Shown here: in pieces, positions 1 through 8,680 of the stretch | How positions within the stretch are numbered: position 1 is the first letter of the stretch | Layout: every line of letters starts with the position of its first letter | From: Oscillospiraceae bacterium | Lineage (GTDB): Bacteria; Bacillota; Clostridia; Oscillospirales; Acutalibacteraceae | Direction of reading: 5' to 3' | Length of the DNA stretch: 32,460 bases | NCBI GenBank assembly: GCA_015065805.1 | Contig: SVPN01000022.1 | Location: forward strand, 1-32,460 | Made by a program: the position numbers and the translations under genes | The notes under the pieces: model-generated | What the model was told of the DNA's origin: nothing | The model's database searches: none | The model's input: only the letters and a program-made list of their open reading frames with translations

Positions 1-146
1 GTGTTGAGATGTGCATGCCCGGCGATAACGTCGAGATGGACGTCGAGCTCATCACCCCGATCGCTATCGAGGAAGGCCTCCGCTTCGCTATCCGTGAAGG
101 CGGCCGTACCGTCGGTTCGGGCGTTGTCACCAAGATCAACGACTAA
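1..146 (+). CDS. tuf: Elongation factor Tu, C-terminal end (partial)
   Basis: The window opens inside this gene; the reading frame starts at base 3 and stops with TAA at 144-146. The 47 visible residues include [20 protein letters not shown] and end [14 protein letters not shown], the usual C-terminus of bacterial EF-Tu domain 3. EF-Tu is the GTPase that delivers aminoacyl-tRNA to the ribosome. The start and GTPase domain lie outside the window. A strong terminator follows at 177-219. Confidence 0.95.
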   Translation, partial: VEMCMPGDNVEMDVELITPIAIEEGLRFAIREGGRTVGSGVVTKIND

Positions 147-176
147 TCCTTGATTTTGTAACAGCTCACTGAATGG

Positions 177-219
177 ATCCCCGTTGGATATCATAGGATA
201 TTCAACGGGGATTTTTTTG
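177..219 (+). terminator. Intrinsic terminator of tuf
   Basis: A perfect 10-bp stem (ATCCCCGTTG at 177-186 with CAACGGGGAT at 203-212) is extended by an imperfect GATATC/GATATT inner pairing and followed by a run of T at 212-218. It lies 30 bases after the tuf stop, as expected for a Rho-independent terminator. Confidence 0.9.
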
Positions 220-237
220 TTTGTTCATAATATACAC

Positions 238-266
238 TTGAATTTGTTATAAAAATGCGCTATACT
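238..266 (+). promoter_or_regulatory. Sigma-A type promoter of the trxA operon
   Basis: A -35 TTGAAT (238-243) and a -10 TATACT (261-266) are separated by 17 bases. They lie about 85 bases upstream of the trxA start and just after the tuf terminator, so the thioredoxin operon has its own promoter. Confidence 0.75.
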
Positions 267-349
267 TTAAGACAGTGAAACGCAAAAGCGGAATAATTTT
301 TGTTTTTTTGCGAACACTTTTGAAAGAACAATACAGGAGGTGTAACAGA

Positions 350-670
350 ATGTCGGAAATCATAATTACAAGTGACAACTTTGACGAGGCTGTTATGCAG
401 GCAAAGCAACCGGTTTTGGTGGATTTCTGGGCAACCTGGTGCGGTCCCTGCCGTATGCTCGCGCCCGTCATCGAAGAGCTTGCCGATGAATATGACGGCA
501 AGCTGACCGTCGGTAAGATCGATGTGGACGAATGCCCTGAGCTTGCTTCGGAATTCGGTGTGTCCAGCATTCCGATGGTGGTGCTGTTCCAAAACGGTGA
601 GGTCGTTGAAACGATGATCGGCTATCGCCCCAAAGACTATTATGTCGGCGTTTTAAACAAGTATCTGTAA
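350..670 (+). CDS. trxA: Thioredoxin
   Basis: A 106-residue cytoplasmic thiol-disulfide oxidoreductase of normal length for the family. The active site is WCGPC (around residues 29-33), and a cis-proline loop SIPM lies near residue 74. The frame is open further upstream, but the start is set at 350 because AGGAGG at 335-340 sits 9 bases before this ATG and the extra upstream residues do not look like thioredoxin. The stop codon overlaps the ribosome site of the rubredoxin gene. With rubredoxin and rubrerythrin downstream it forms a redox/oxidative-stress operon. Confidence 0.95.
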   Translation: MSEIIITSDNFDEAVMQAKQPVLVDFWATWCGPCRMLAPVIEELADEYDGKLTVGKIDVDECPELASEFGVSSIPMVVLFQNGEVVETMIGYRPKDYYVGVLNKYL

Positions 671-685
671 AGGAGAGATGTCATT

Positions 686-844
686 ATGAAGTACACCTGT
701 GATGTTTGCGGTTATGTTTATGATCCTGCTGTCGGTGATCCCGAAAGCGGCATTCCCGCAGGAACGACCTTTGAGGATCTGCCCGAGGATTGGGTTTGCC
801 CGCTTTGCGGCGTCGGCAAGGATATGTTCTCGGCGGCTGAATAA
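686..844 (+). CDS. Rubredoxin
   Basis: A 52-residue one-iron electron carrier. Two C-x2-C-G knuckles bind the iron: CDVCGYVY near residues 5-12 and CPLCGVGKD near residues 38-46. The intervening acidic segment with [18 protein letters not shown] is typical. The start at 686 follows AAAGGAGAG, which overlaps the trxA stop. Rubredoxin commonly passes electrons to rubrerythrin, whose gene lies 66 bases downstream after a perfect hairpin. The gene is small and easily missed. Confidence 0.95.
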   Translation: MKYTCDVCGYVYDPAVGDPESGIPAGTTFEDLPEDWVCPLCGVGKDMFSAAE

Positions 845-852
845 GTATCATA

Positions 853-886
853 TATCACCCGTGTAACGCCTGTTACACGGGTGATA
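853..886 (+). promoter_or_regulatory. Perfect 15-bp hairpin between rubredoxin and rubrerythrin genes
   Basis: TATCACCCGTGTAAC at 853-867 is exactly complementary to GTTACACGGGTGATA at 872-886, with a four-base GCCT loop. No T-run follows, so it is not an ordinary terminator; the rubrerythrin ribosome site (AGGAGG, about 897-902) begins about 10 bases later. It could be an mRNA-stability or processing element, or, as DNA, a palindromic operator. Confidence 0.7.
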
Positions 887-910
887 GGAAAGAATAAGGA
901 GGATCTTGTT

Positions 911-1447
911 ATGAGTAAATATGCCGGTACACAAACCGAAAAGAATCTGCACGAGGCATTTGCAGGCGAATCGATGGCGCGCAATAAGTATACATACTTT
1001 GCGTCTGTTGCCAAGAAGCAGGGCTTTGAGCAGATTGCCGCCCTGTTTCTGAAAACGGCGGAGAATGAGAAGGAGCACGCCAAGCTGTGGTTCAAGGAGC
1101 TGAGCGGCATCGGCGATACGGCTGAGAATCTTGCCGACGCGGCAGAGGGCGAGAACTATGAATGGACGGATATGTACGCGGGCTTTGCCAAGACGGCGGA
1201 TGAGGAAGGCTTCCCCGAGCTTGCCGCGAAATTCCGTCTGGTAGCCGCAATCGAAAAGAGCCACGAGGAGCGTTATCGCGCACTGCTCAAAAACGTGGAG
1301 ACCGCCGCTGTGTTCGAAAAGAGCGATGTCAAGGTATGGGAGTGCCGCAACTGCGGTCATATCGTTGTAGGCACAAAGGCACCCGAAATCTGCCCGACCT
1401 GCAACCATCCGCAGAGCTATTTTGAGATCCACGCGGAGAACTATTAA
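911..1447 (+). CDS. rbr: Rubrerythrin
   Basis: A 178-residue non-heme diiron peroxidase that reduces hydrogen peroxide in anaerobes. The N-terminal four-helix ferritin-like domain shows iron-ligand motifs [17 protein letters not shown] and EKSHEERY. The C-terminal rubredoxin-like domain (about 140-178) has [10 protein letters not shown] and CPTCNHP. The length matches the family. The start at 911 is chosen because AAGGAGG lies about 9 bases upstream and the protein begins [13 protein letters not shown], typical for rubrerythrin; the open frame extends slightly upstream. It is last in the trxA-rubredoxin-rubrerythrin group, ended by a shared convergent terminator. Confidence 0.95.
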   Translation: MSKYAGTQTEKNLHEAFAGESMARNKYTYFASVAKKQGFEQIAALFLKTAENEKEHAKLWFKELSGIGDTAENLADAAEGENYEWTDMYAGFAKTADEEGFPELAAKFRLVAAIEKSHEERYRALLKNVETAAVFEKSDVKVWECRNCGHIVVGTKAPEICPTCNHPQSYFEIHAENY

Positions 1448-1453
1448 ACTGCA

Positions 1454-1500
1454 AAAACACCCCGTTTAAAAGCCATTGGCTTTTAAACGGGGTGTTTTAA
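1454..1500. terminator. Bidirectional terminator between rubrerythrin and thrS
   Basis: A nearly perfect long stem (AAAACACCCCGTTTAAAAGC from 1454 with its complement to 1498) has A-tracts on one side and T-tracts on the other. It can end transcription of the rubrerythrin operon (plus) and of thrS (minus, stop at 1512). Confidence 0.85.
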
Positions 1501-1511
1501 TTGTATACCGT

Positions 1512-3446
1512 TTATTTCGCTTTGGTGGCGATTTCCACGAGCGCTTTCTGCAGGAACTCTTCCACACTCATCGAGCCCAAATCGCCGTTTTCGCCGCGTT
1601 TACGGACGGATACGGTACCGCTCTCGGCTTCTTTGTCACCAATGATGAGCATATAGGGGACCTTCTGCATCTGTGCCTCGCGGATCTTATAGCCGATCTT
1701 CTCGTTACGCAGATCGGCTTCCGCACGGATACCGGCGTCAAAGAGCTGCTTTTGCACAGCCGCCGCTACATCCGCCTGACGCTCGGAGATGGGCATCACG
1801 CGCACCTGCTCGGGAGCCAGCCACAGCGGGAACGCACCTGCGTATTTCTCAATGAGCAGTGCCAGGGTACGCTCGTAGCAACCGATGGAGGTACGGTGGA
1901 TGATGTAGGGGTTCTTCTTCGTGCCGTCCGCGTCGGTGTATTCCATACCGAATTTTTCGGCCAGCATCTGGTCGATCTGGATGGTGATGAGCGTGTCTTC
2001 CTTGCCGTGAACGTTCTTGATCTGGATATCGAGCTTCGGACCGTAGAACGCCGCTTCGCCGATACCGATGGCATAGGGGACTTCCAGGTCGTTCAGGATG
2101 CGCTCCATAATGCCTTGCGCTTCGTCCCATTGTTCCTCGGTGCCGATGTATTTCTCGCGGTTGTCGGGATCCCACTGCGAGAAGCGATAGGACACATCCT
2201 CGTACAGACTGAGCGTCTTGAGCATATAGATGGCAAGCTCCAGACAACCCTTGAACTCGTCCTCAAGCTGGTCGGGACGGCACATCAGGTGACCCTCGGA
2301 GATGGTGAACTGACGCACACGGATCAGACCGTGCATCTCGCCGCTTGCCTCGTTGCGGAACAGCGTCGAGGTCTCGTTATAGCGCAGGGGGAGATCACGG
2401 TAGGAGCGTGCACGGTTGAGATATGCCTGATATTGGAAGGGGCAGGTCATCGGGCGCAGAGCAAAGACCTCCTTGTCCTTCTCTTCATCGCCTAAGATGA
2501 ACATACCGTCCTGATAATGGTCCCAGTGACCCGAGATCTTGTACAGATCGCTTTTGGCCATATACGGGGTCTTGGTCAGAAGCCAGCCGCGCTTTTGCTC
2601 CTCATCTTCCACAAAGCGTTGCAGGGTCTGGATGATACGTGCACCCTTCGGGAGCATGATCGGCAGACCCTGACCGATGACATCGGAGGTGGTGAACAGC
2701 TCTAATTCTCTGCCGAGCTTGTTGTGGTCGCGCTTTTTCGCTTCTTCCAGCTGGGTCAGATGGGCTTCGAGCTCCGAAGCCTTCGGGAAGGCAACGCCGT
2801 AGATGCGCTTGAGCATCTTATTCTTCGCATCGCCGCGCCAGTAAGCACCCGTTACGCTGAGCAGCTTGACCGCCTTTACGCGACCCGTATCGGGCAGGTG
2901 AGGACCGGCGCACAGATCCACAAAATCACCCTGCTTGTAGAACGAGATCTCCGCGCCTTCGGGGAGAGCTTCGATCAGCTCGCATTTATAGGGCTCGTCT
3001 TTCATCAGTTCCAGTGCCTCTGCCTTGGGGAGAGCAAAACGCTCAAGCGGAAGAGCCTCTTTGATGATCTTTTTCATTTCCGCTTCGATCTTCGGCAGGT
3101 CGTCGGCGGTCAGGCTGTCTTCCAGATCAAAGTCATAGTAGAAGCCGTTGTCAATGGACGGACCGATGGTCAGCTTGACCTGCGGGTACAGACGCTTGAC
3201 CGCCTGCGCCATAATGTGGGAGGTGGTGTGCCAGTACGCCTTTTTGCCGTCGATATCGTCAAACGTGAGGATATCCAGCGTGCAGTCAGCGGTCAGCACG
3301 GTGCGAAGGTCAACGATCTCGCCGTTGACGCGTGCGGCGCAGGCGGCGCGGTACAGACCCATGGAAATGTCGCGGCAAACCGCATCGACGGTGGTATTCT
3401 CCGCCACCTCGCGCACGTCGCCGCCTTTTAATGTGATGTTCAGCAT
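1512..3446 (-). CDS. thrS: Threonyl-tRNA synthetase
   Basis: A 644-residue cytoplasmic class II synthetase that charges tRNA-Thr. Domain order: TGS (about 1-60), editing domain with HTTSHIMAQAVKRLYP (about 70-85) and DLCAGPHLPDTG (about 180), catalytic core with RPMTCPFQYQAY, FRNEASGEMHGLIRVRQFT and SEGHLMC, then a C-terminal anticodon-binding domain (about 540-640). The expected zinc ligands, one Cys and two His (TCP, EGH, IIHR), are present. The CPFQ variant differs from the common CPGH form. The start at 3446 follows AAGGAGTG and begins MLNITLKGG; an open extension upstream runs into the T-box leader and is rejected. Expression is controlled by a T-box. Confidence 0.95.
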   Translation of the reverse strand: MLNITLKGGDVREVAENTTVDAVCRDISMGLYRAACAARVNGEIVDLRTVLTADCTLDILTFDDIDGKKAYWHTTSHIMAQAVKRLYPQVKLTIGPSIDNGFYYDFDLEDSLTADDLPKIEAEMKKIIKEALPLERFALPKAEALELMKDEPYKCELIEALPEGAEISFYKQGDFVDLCAGPHLPDTGRVKAVKLLSVTGAYWRGDAKNKMLKRIYGVAFPKASELEAHLTQLEEAKKRDHNKLGRELELFTTSDVIGQGLPIMLPKGARIIQTLQRFVEDEEQKRGWLLTKTPYMAKSDLYKISGHWDHYQDGMFILGDEEKDKEVFALRPMTCPFQYQAYLNRARSYRDLPLRYNETSTLFRNEASGEMHGLIRVRQFTISEGHLMCRPDQLEDEFKGCLELAIYMLKTLSLYEDVSYRFSQWDPDNREKYIGTEEQWDEAQGIMERILNDLEVPYAIGIGEAAFYGPKLDIQIKNVHGKEDTLITIQIDQMLAEKFGMEYTDADGTKKNPYIIHRTSIGCYERTLALLIEKYAGAFPLWLAPEQVRVMPISERQADVAAAVQKQLFDAGIRAEADLRNEKIGYKIREAQMQKVPYMLIIGDKEAESGTVSVRKRGENGDLGSMSVEEFLQKALVEIATKAK

Positions 3447-3482
3447 GTCAGTCACTCCTTCTGAGATTTGAATTTTTGCGGG

Positions 3483-3735
3483 AAACAAAAAACGCTTCGT
3501 CCCCGACAGACAGGGACGAAGCGATACACTCCGTGGTTCCACCCAGATTCAGTAGTCCGAAAACTACCCTCAACCGCCGATAACGGGGCGAACCGATGCG
3601 GCTTATCCGGGACGGTTCAGTCGCACACTCGAAGGCGGTCGCGCGTTTACGGACACTTTTATGTTGCTTTCAGCCACGGCAACACTCTCTTTGAAAAGCG
3701 GGGAATTGTAAACGGCATCCTTCTCAACGTTTTAC
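3483..3735 (-). promoter_or_regulatory. T-box riboswitch (threonine) upstream of thrS
   Basis: Read on the minus strand, the leader holds the T-box core GGGTGGAACCACGG (complement of 3531-3544), then a terminator with stem CGCTTCGTCCC/GGGACGAAGCG and a T-run (3483-3523). In Stem I the distal hairpin GTTGC/GCAAC, a CTTTT/AAAAG helix and a CGTTTAC/GTAAACG helix can be drawn. The internal loop below carries ACC (complement of 3637-3639), a threonine codon, as the likely specifier. Uncharged tRNA-Thr should favour antitermination. The core and terminator are certain; the specifier is a hand-fold inference. Confidence 0.9.
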
Positions 3736-3742
3736 ATAAACT

Positions 3743-3771
3743 ATTGTAACACCATCAAACGGGAAAGTCAA
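3743..3771 (-). promoter_or_regulatory. Sigma-A promoter of the T-box-thrS transcript
   Basis: Minus-strand TTGACT (3771-3766) and TACAAT (3748-3743) have an exact 17-base spacer, directly upstream of the T-box leader. Confidence 0.85.
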
Positions 3772-3780
3772 GCGCGAGTG

Positions 3781-3821
3781 AAAAAAACAAGCGGATTTGC
3801 CGTTGGCAAACCCGCTTGTTC
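3781..3821 (-). terminator. Terminator of the phosphoesterase operon
   Basis: A 15-bp stem (ACAAGCGGGTTTGCC / GGCAAATCCGCTTGT on the minus strand, one mismatch) is followed by a T7 run, six bases past the stop of the 1074-residue protein. It lies just upstream of the thrS promoter. Confidence 0.85.
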
Positions 3822-3827
3822 GGTTGT

Positions 3828-6800
3828 TTACGCATTGAGCATAATGAGCAGCTGACGGACATCGTTTGTATTCACAATGCCGTTGTCGTCCGCATCGGCG
3901 GCGAGTTTGTGCGCATCATCCAAGGTGTGTATGCCCATCGTGTATTTCAGAATGGCGCGCATACCGGCGGTGTTGATCTTACCGACGCCCAGCACATCAC
4001 CCTTGACGACCATTGTATAGGTTGCAAGCGTTGTGTCACCGCTCGATACCGTGACGGTCTGTCCCGTCTTGACAAGGGCGGTACCGCTGACAGCCGTGCC
4101 GTTTTCATACACCGTTACGGTGTACGCCGAATCAATATTTGCCAACCACGTGTCAAGCGTGGTATTTGCCGCCACATCGGCAACATAGCCGTTTGCGATT
4201 GCATAGAGATCCGATTCCAGCACCGTGTGAGGCGTGGTATCGGCCTTGTAAATGCCATCGGCGAAGTAGCCGCCGTAGTTGGTGTTGGTCAATTGCGAAG
4301 CGTGAATGCGGAGTATACCTGCCGAAGCGAGTCTGACCGTGACCGTTTTGACGGTGCTGATGCCGTCTGCGGGAAGCACGTTGTTCCACGTGTAGCAGCT
4401 GAGCAGGTCAAAGCTCTTGGAATACGCACCTGCGGGGATCGCGTTGTTGGTTGCCGAGAAGGCAGGGCCGAATTCACTGACAAGACCGTACTGTGCGTCC
4501 GCACCCGAGGTGGATACCTTCAGGACGATGTCGAAATCGGCGGTGGAGTGGACGTTGATCAGCCAGTTTTTGAGCACCGACACCTTCATCGCGTCGTTCA
4601 GGTTCATGGTGATCTCATAGCCGCTGTCGCTGTCAGCGATGACGGTCAACTGACCGTTATCGTATTCATAACCGCCCGGAAGTGCTTCGTTCTTGACGGT
4701 GATATCGGGGCTGAGGAGGGGGAGCGTCTGCTCCGCCTCGTCGTCTGATGCCAGTGTCAGGTCATTGGACAGTGCCAGATCGCGAAGGATCAGCTTTTTG
4801 CCGACATAGCCCGCATTCATCACGCGGATCGCGCTGATCGCCAGCGTGCCGTCGGCATTGTACGCGCCGTCGGGGAAGGTGACGGTGCTCAGATCGATCT
4901 TGCCGCTTCTTGCCGCATCGTCGCCCTTGAGGTCACCGCTGCCCGAGGAAATGTTCGCACCGCTGAAGTACTTCTGGATAGAGAGCTTGGTAGCACTTGT
5001 ACCCGTGGCAGGGGTAGCGCCGTTGAAAAAGAGGATGATGTTGACCTTGCCGTTGGTTTCCAGTGTGTAATCATACTCAAGAGCCATCGAAGCGGGATCA
5101 ACGGCGATCGGAGCGGGGAAGATATAATCCGCCGCAGGCCACGTGCCGACATCAATGCCTGCGCTCTTATACAGCACCTGAGCGCCGTTTTCGGTCGCTG
5201 TTGCTGCATCGGTCTCCAACGTCCACGACGATGCCGACGGGGGCAGGAGGCTTTGCTTATTGTAGGTCGTACCCTTACCGGGCTCATAGCCGTTCAGCTC
5301 AAGAGTCGTGCCGACAGGAAGTAAGCGTCGCAGAGAGCCTGCCAGGGCTTTACCGCCCGAGAAGGTGTTGATCGCAAGCACAAAGCCGTTTGCGGGGATG
5401 CTCATCTGTTTATCTGTGCCGAGTGTTGTGTTCGCGGCGGTCACCTTGTAGGTCGAGCCCGAAACGGGTGTGCACGCAAACAGCATATCCCAGGTGTGGG
5501 CATAGCCCGTGGTATTGCCGTAAAGCGAATCATAGATTGTCCACTCGTTGTTACCGTTGAGGCGATTGAAGGCGTTGACGCTGTACAGCGTGCCGTTGAT
5601 CATCAGATTCATTGGCTTCAAAGCACTCGGCACGGTAATGCCGCCGAGGTTCTTTATCACGATCTTTCTGCCTAAATTCAGGCGGCTGAGATCCACGGTG
5701 TTATCGGGCATCGCGATCACCACACCGTCGTGAGGAATGGCGACGATCTCACCGTCCGCAAGCGTATTGCCGTCCACGACCCACGACACCGCATAGCCTT
5801 TTCCCTGCGTGTAGCGGGCGATGACATAGTCGAGCATTTTCGGGTTGCCGAATGCGTCGGTCGCATCCGCTGAGAAATAGCGGTCATACACACCGACACC
5901 GCGATAGGCAGGGCAGGTCTCGGCAACGTTCTGATAGGTAACAGGCAGGGTAACAGCGGTGTCGCTGTCCGTCGAAGCAAAGGCAACGACAGGATCGTTC
6001 ACGACCGTGCCGTATGCAGGGTCACCGCTTGCTTTCGGGGCGGGAGCGGAGAAATCAAACGGAATGGTGAAGTTGTCGCGCGTGCCGTATTCGTCAAAGG
6101 GCTTGCCGTCCTCATAGTCCGACACAAAGCTCTCGGTATAGGGCGAATAGGTGCGGCAGGCGATCTCACCGGCGGCGGTATCGCATTCCATAAAGCGCAT
6201 AAAGCCGTTGCCGCCGTTTGTGGTGCTCTGGTAGTTTGCCATGATCTGATACACGGTGCGGTCGGATTTGCCGTCGCCGTTATCGTCGATATTGTCGATC
6301 ACGCGGGTGGAGTTGTAGTTGTGACCGCACATCACCATACGGACGTTAGGACTTTTGAGCACGACCTTCTGGAAAAACAGCTCACCGTTGGGGCTGCGCG
6401 TGCCGTTCGCTTGCAGATAATCGTGGAAGCACAGGGTCGCCACACGTGTGGGATACTGCGCCAGCACATTGTTGAGCCAGTTGTACACATCGTCGTTGTA
6501 GACGCTGTTGTAGCCCATATACACGAAGATAAAGTCCGTGCCGTCGATGGTCATCAGGTCGTAGTGCCCGAAGTTATCCTCAAAGCTGCCGCCGTACCAC
6601 GGCTTTGTATTGAAGCGGGAAGCACCGAAATAGCGGCTGTAGGAATCGTGATTGAATTCCGTCACCGCTCCCGTTGTGCTGTCAACCTTGTAGGGCACGA
6701 CATCGTGGTTACCCGCCAGGATGCCGTAGGGATAGTCCGCTTCGTCCCACGGGCGGTAGGCGTTGTCCATTACCGTCCACTGCTCGGTGCTGTTCGGGTT

Positions 6801-7052
6801 ATCCACAAAGTCACCCGTGTGGAAGGTGTAGCGGATATCGAGACGCTGATAGTTTTCAAGCACCCACTGATTCTGATGGGAAATGATCTCCGGATAGGCA
6901 AAGGAGTACCATTGCGGGTCGGTCGTCCAGAGCAGGGTATAGGTGTGGTCTTCGAGCTTGTCGATGGTTGCCGCCACAGCGGACATCGGCAACAGACCTA
7001 AAAGCAACAAAAGGGACAGGCACAGTGCCGTCAGGCGTTTACACAGCTTCAT
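3828..7052 (-). CDS. Exported metallophosphoesterase with C-terminal dockerin
   Basis: A 1074-residue exported protein. It has a signal peptide (1-28, ending SAVAA) and a calcineurin-like phosphoesterase domain (about 36-335) with motifs TTDPQWY, TGDFVD, AGNHDV, FHDYL and CGHNYN. The first motif has Gln where DxH enzymes have His. A middle region of unknown fold (about 340-650) follows, then two beta-rich repeats (about 659-759 and 820-924) and a dockerin (about 1017-1074). Dockerin loop 2 (DADDNGIVNTND) is canonical, but loop 1 (DVLGVGKINTAG) lacks the usual acidic ligands. The ribosome site TAAGGAG overlaps the stop of the upstream paralogue, so the genes are probably coupled. The substrate is unknown: phosphodiester, phosphoprotein or nucleotide are all possible. 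Confidence 0.9.
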   Translation of the reverse strand: MKLCKRLTALCLSLLLLLGLLPMSAVAATIDKLEDHTYTLLWTTDPQWYSFAYPEIISHQNQWVLENYQRLDIRYTFHTGDFVDNPNSTEQWTVMDNAYRPWDEADYPYGILAGNHDVVPYKVDSTTGAVTEFNHDSYSRYFGASRFNTKPWYGGSFEDNFGHYDLMTIDGTDFIFVYMGYNSVYNDDVYNWLNNVLAQYPTRVATLCFHDYLQANGTRSPNGELFFQKVVLKSPNVRMVMCGHNYNSTRVIDNIDDNGDGKSDRTVYQIMANYQSTTNGGNGFMRFMECDTAAGEIACRTYSPYTESFVSDYEDGKPFDEYGTRDNFTIPFDFSAPAPKASGDPAYGTVVNDPVVAFASTDSDTAVTLPVTYQNVAETCPAYRGVGVYDRYFSADATDAFGNPKMLDYVIARYTQGKGYAVSWVVDGNTLADGEIVAIPHDGVVIAMPDNTVDLSRLNLGRKIVIKNLGGITVPSALKPMNLMINGTLYSVNAFNRLNGNNEWTIYDSLYGNTTGYAHTWDMLFACTPVSGSTYKVTAANTTLGTDKQMSIPANGFVLAINTFSGGKALAGSLRRLLPVGTTLELNGYEPGKGTTYNKQSLLPPSASSWTLETDAATATENGAQVLYKSAGIDVGTWPAADYIFPAPIAVDPASMALEYDYTLETNGKVNIILFFNGATPATGTSATKLSIQKYFSGANISSGSGDLKGDDAARSGKIDLSTVTFPDGAYNADGTLAISAIRVMNAGYVGKKLILRDLALSNDLTLASDDEAEQTLPLLSPDITVKNEALPGGYEYDNGQLTVIADSDSGYEITMNLNDAMKVSVLKNWLINVHSTADFDIVLKVSTSGADAQYGLVSEFGPAFSATNNAIPAGAYSKSFDLLSCYTWNNVLPADGISTVKTVTVRLASAGILRIHASQLTNTNYGGYFADGIYKADTTPHTVLESDLYAIANGYVADVAANTTLDTWLANIDSAYTVTVYENGTAVSGTALVKTGQTVTVSSGDTTLATYTMVVKGDVLGVGKINTAGMRAILKYTMGIHTLDDAHKLAADADDNGIVNTNDVRQLLIMLNA

Positions 7053-7064
7053 ACAGACATCTCC

Positions 7065-8096
7065 TTATTCAACAACTTCGCCGACTGCAGGGTCACCGTC
7101 GGCCTTGGGTACGGGTTTGGAAAAATCAAACGGGATCACAAAGTCATCACGCGTGCCGTATTCGTCGATCGGTTCATCGCTTTCATAATCCGAGCCGAAT
7201 GCATCAATATACGGTGAGTAGGTTTTGTGCGTAATGGTGCCGTTTTCAACATCGCATTCCATAAAGCGCATAAAGCCGTTGCCGCCGTTTGTGGTGCTCT
7301 GGTAGTTGGCGATCATCTGGAAGAGCGTGCGGTCGGCTTCGCCGTCACCGTTATCGTCGATCCTGTCAACCAGACGGGCGGATGCGTAGTTGTGGCCGCA
7401 CAGCACCATACGGACATTGGGATTGGGGAGAACAACAAGCTGGAACAGGAGCTCACCCGTTTTGGTGCGGTAGCCCGCCGCGTTGAGGTATTCGTGGAAC
7501 GACAGGATCGCGATGCGGTCGCTGTGTTCGCCGAGTACACGGTTAAGCCAGTCGTAGTGTGTATTGGTATAGCTGCCGTAGCCCATATACACGAAGATGT
7601 AGTCGGTGTCGCCGATGGTCATCAGATCGTAATGACCGAAGTTATCTTCAAAGCTCTCGCCGTACCATTCGTTGTCCTTGTAGCGGGCTTCACCGAAATA
7701 GCGGCTGAAGGCGCTGTGGTCATCGCCGTCCACATCGTGGTTGCCGGCAAGCACGCCGTAGGGCATTCCGGCCTCATCCCACTTGACATACTGCTCGGAC
7801 ATAAACTCCCATTGTTCGGTGCTGTCGGGGAGATTGACGAAATCGCCCGTGTGCAGCGTGTAACGGATGTCATAGGTGTCAAGGTTGTCGAGCACCCATT
7901 GATTCTGCTGTTCGATGATATCAAAGTATTTAAAGGAGTACCACTGCGGGTCGGAGGTCCACAGCAGGGTGTACACGGCATCGTCTTTCTTTTGTTGCTG
8001 ATCACGATACCAATAATCCACACCTAAAACCGCGCCGCATATGATCAGACCTGCCAGCACAACCGACACGATCTGCAAAACGGTCTTTTTGCTCAT
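7065..8096 (-). CDS. Membrane-anchored metallophosphoesterase (paralogue)
   Basis: A 343-residue protein with one N-terminal membrane segment (about 5-27) and then a calcineurin-like phosphoesterase domain on the outer face. Motifs match its downstream neighbour: TSDPQWY, TGDFVN, AGNHDVDG, SFHEYL and CGHNYA, plus the shared stretches IDDNGDG and NYQSTTNGGNGFMRFMEC. It lacks the beta-rich repeats and dockerin, stopping just after the FDFS.P.PKA.GDPA segment that ends the domain in the longer protein. The pair is a tandem duplication sharing one promoter at 8140-8168. The start at 8096 follows AAAGGAGCG. The substrate is unknown. Confidence 0.9.
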   Translation of the reverse strand: MSKKTVLQIVSVVLAGLIICGAVLGVDYWYRDQQQKKDDAVYTLLWTSDPQWYSFKYFDIIEQQNQWVLDNLDTYDIRYTLHTGDFVNLPDSTEQWEFMSEQYVKWDEAGMPYGVLAGNHDVDGDDHSAFSRYFGEARYKDNEWYGESFEDNFGHYDLMTIGDTDYIFVYMGYGSYTNTHYDWLNRVLGEHSDRIAILSFHEYLNAAGYRTKTGELLFQLVVLPNPNVRMVLCGHNYASARLVDRIDDNGDGEADRTLFQMIANYQSTTNGGNGFMRFMECDVENGTITHKTYSPYIDAFGSDYESDEPIDEYGTRDDFVIPFDFSKPVPKADGDPAVGEVVE

Positions 8097-8139
8097 TCGT
8101 CTCGCTCCTTTTGCATAATATATATAAATCTATACTATA

Positions 8140-8168
8140 AATATATCACTTTGGTAAAAACCTGTCAA
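8140..8168 (-). promoter_or_regulatory. Sigma-A promoter of the phosphoesterase pair
   Basis: Minus-strand consensus TTGACA (8168-8163) and TATATT (8145-8140) have a 17-base spacer. This is the only clear promoter seen for the two-gene operon. Confidence 0.85.
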
Positions 8169-8200
8169 GAAATGCCGTGCGGAGCAATGGACAAAAACTG

Positions 8201-8238
8201 CAAAAAGAAAAACCCGAAACCATTCGGTTTCGGGTTTT
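8201..8238 (-). terminator. Terminator of rplM-rpsI
   Basis: On the minus strand, a stem of AAACCCGAAACC with GGTTTCGGGTTT and a four-base loop is followed by a T-rich stretch, 20 bases past the rpsI stop. Confidence 0.9.
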
Positions 8239-8257
8239 GTGTTTGATGAAGTAAAAA

Positions 8258-8662
8258 TCAGCGCTTGGAGAACTGGGGAGCACGACGAGCAGCTTTGAGG
8301 CCGTACTTCTTTCTTTCCTTCATACGCGGATCGCGGGTCAGGAAGCCTGCCTTCTTGAGCAGGGGACGGAGCTCTTCGCTGTTGTACTGCAGCAGAGCAC
8401 GGGCAACACCGTGACGGATCGCGCCGGCCTGACCGGTCACGCCGCCGCCGTTGACGCGGCACTCGATGTCGAATTTATCGGCATTGCCGGTAAGCTCCAG
8501 GGGCTGACGAACAATCAACTTCAGGGTCTCGAGGCCGAAGTAGTTGTCGATGTCACGATCGTTGATGGTCACCTTGCCGGTACCTGCGTACAAGCGAACG
8601 CGAGCAACAGAGCTCTTTCTTCTGCCGGTTCCGTAGAAAAACGGTCTGGTATTGTAATCCAT
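8258..8662 (-). CDS. rpsI: Ribosomal protein S9
   Basis: A 134-residue small-subunit protein. It shows the S9 signatures [20 protein letters not shown] (about 10-29) and [19 protein letters not shown], and the basic C-terminal tail ending APQFSKR that reaches the P-site tRNA. It lies 18 bases downstream of rplM, the conserved L13-S9 operon. The start follows AGGAGG. Confidence 0.98.
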   Translation of the reverse strand: MDYNTRPFFYGTGRRKSSVARVRLYAGTGKVTINDRDIDNYFGLETLKLIVRQPLELTGNADKFDIECRVNGGGVTGQAGAIRHGVARALLQYNSEELRPLLKKAGFLTRDPRMKERKKYGLKAARRAPQFSKR

Positions 8663-8680
8663 TGTTTACAGCCTCCTTTC

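Noticed and set aside
275-349. Upstream start for thioredoxin
   Set aside because: The extra residues lie in the 5' UTR and the AGGAGG at 335-340 points to 350.
1476-2495. Long plus-strand open frames opposite thrS
   Set aside because: Shadow of thrS codon usage; no motifs, and it begins inside the terminator.
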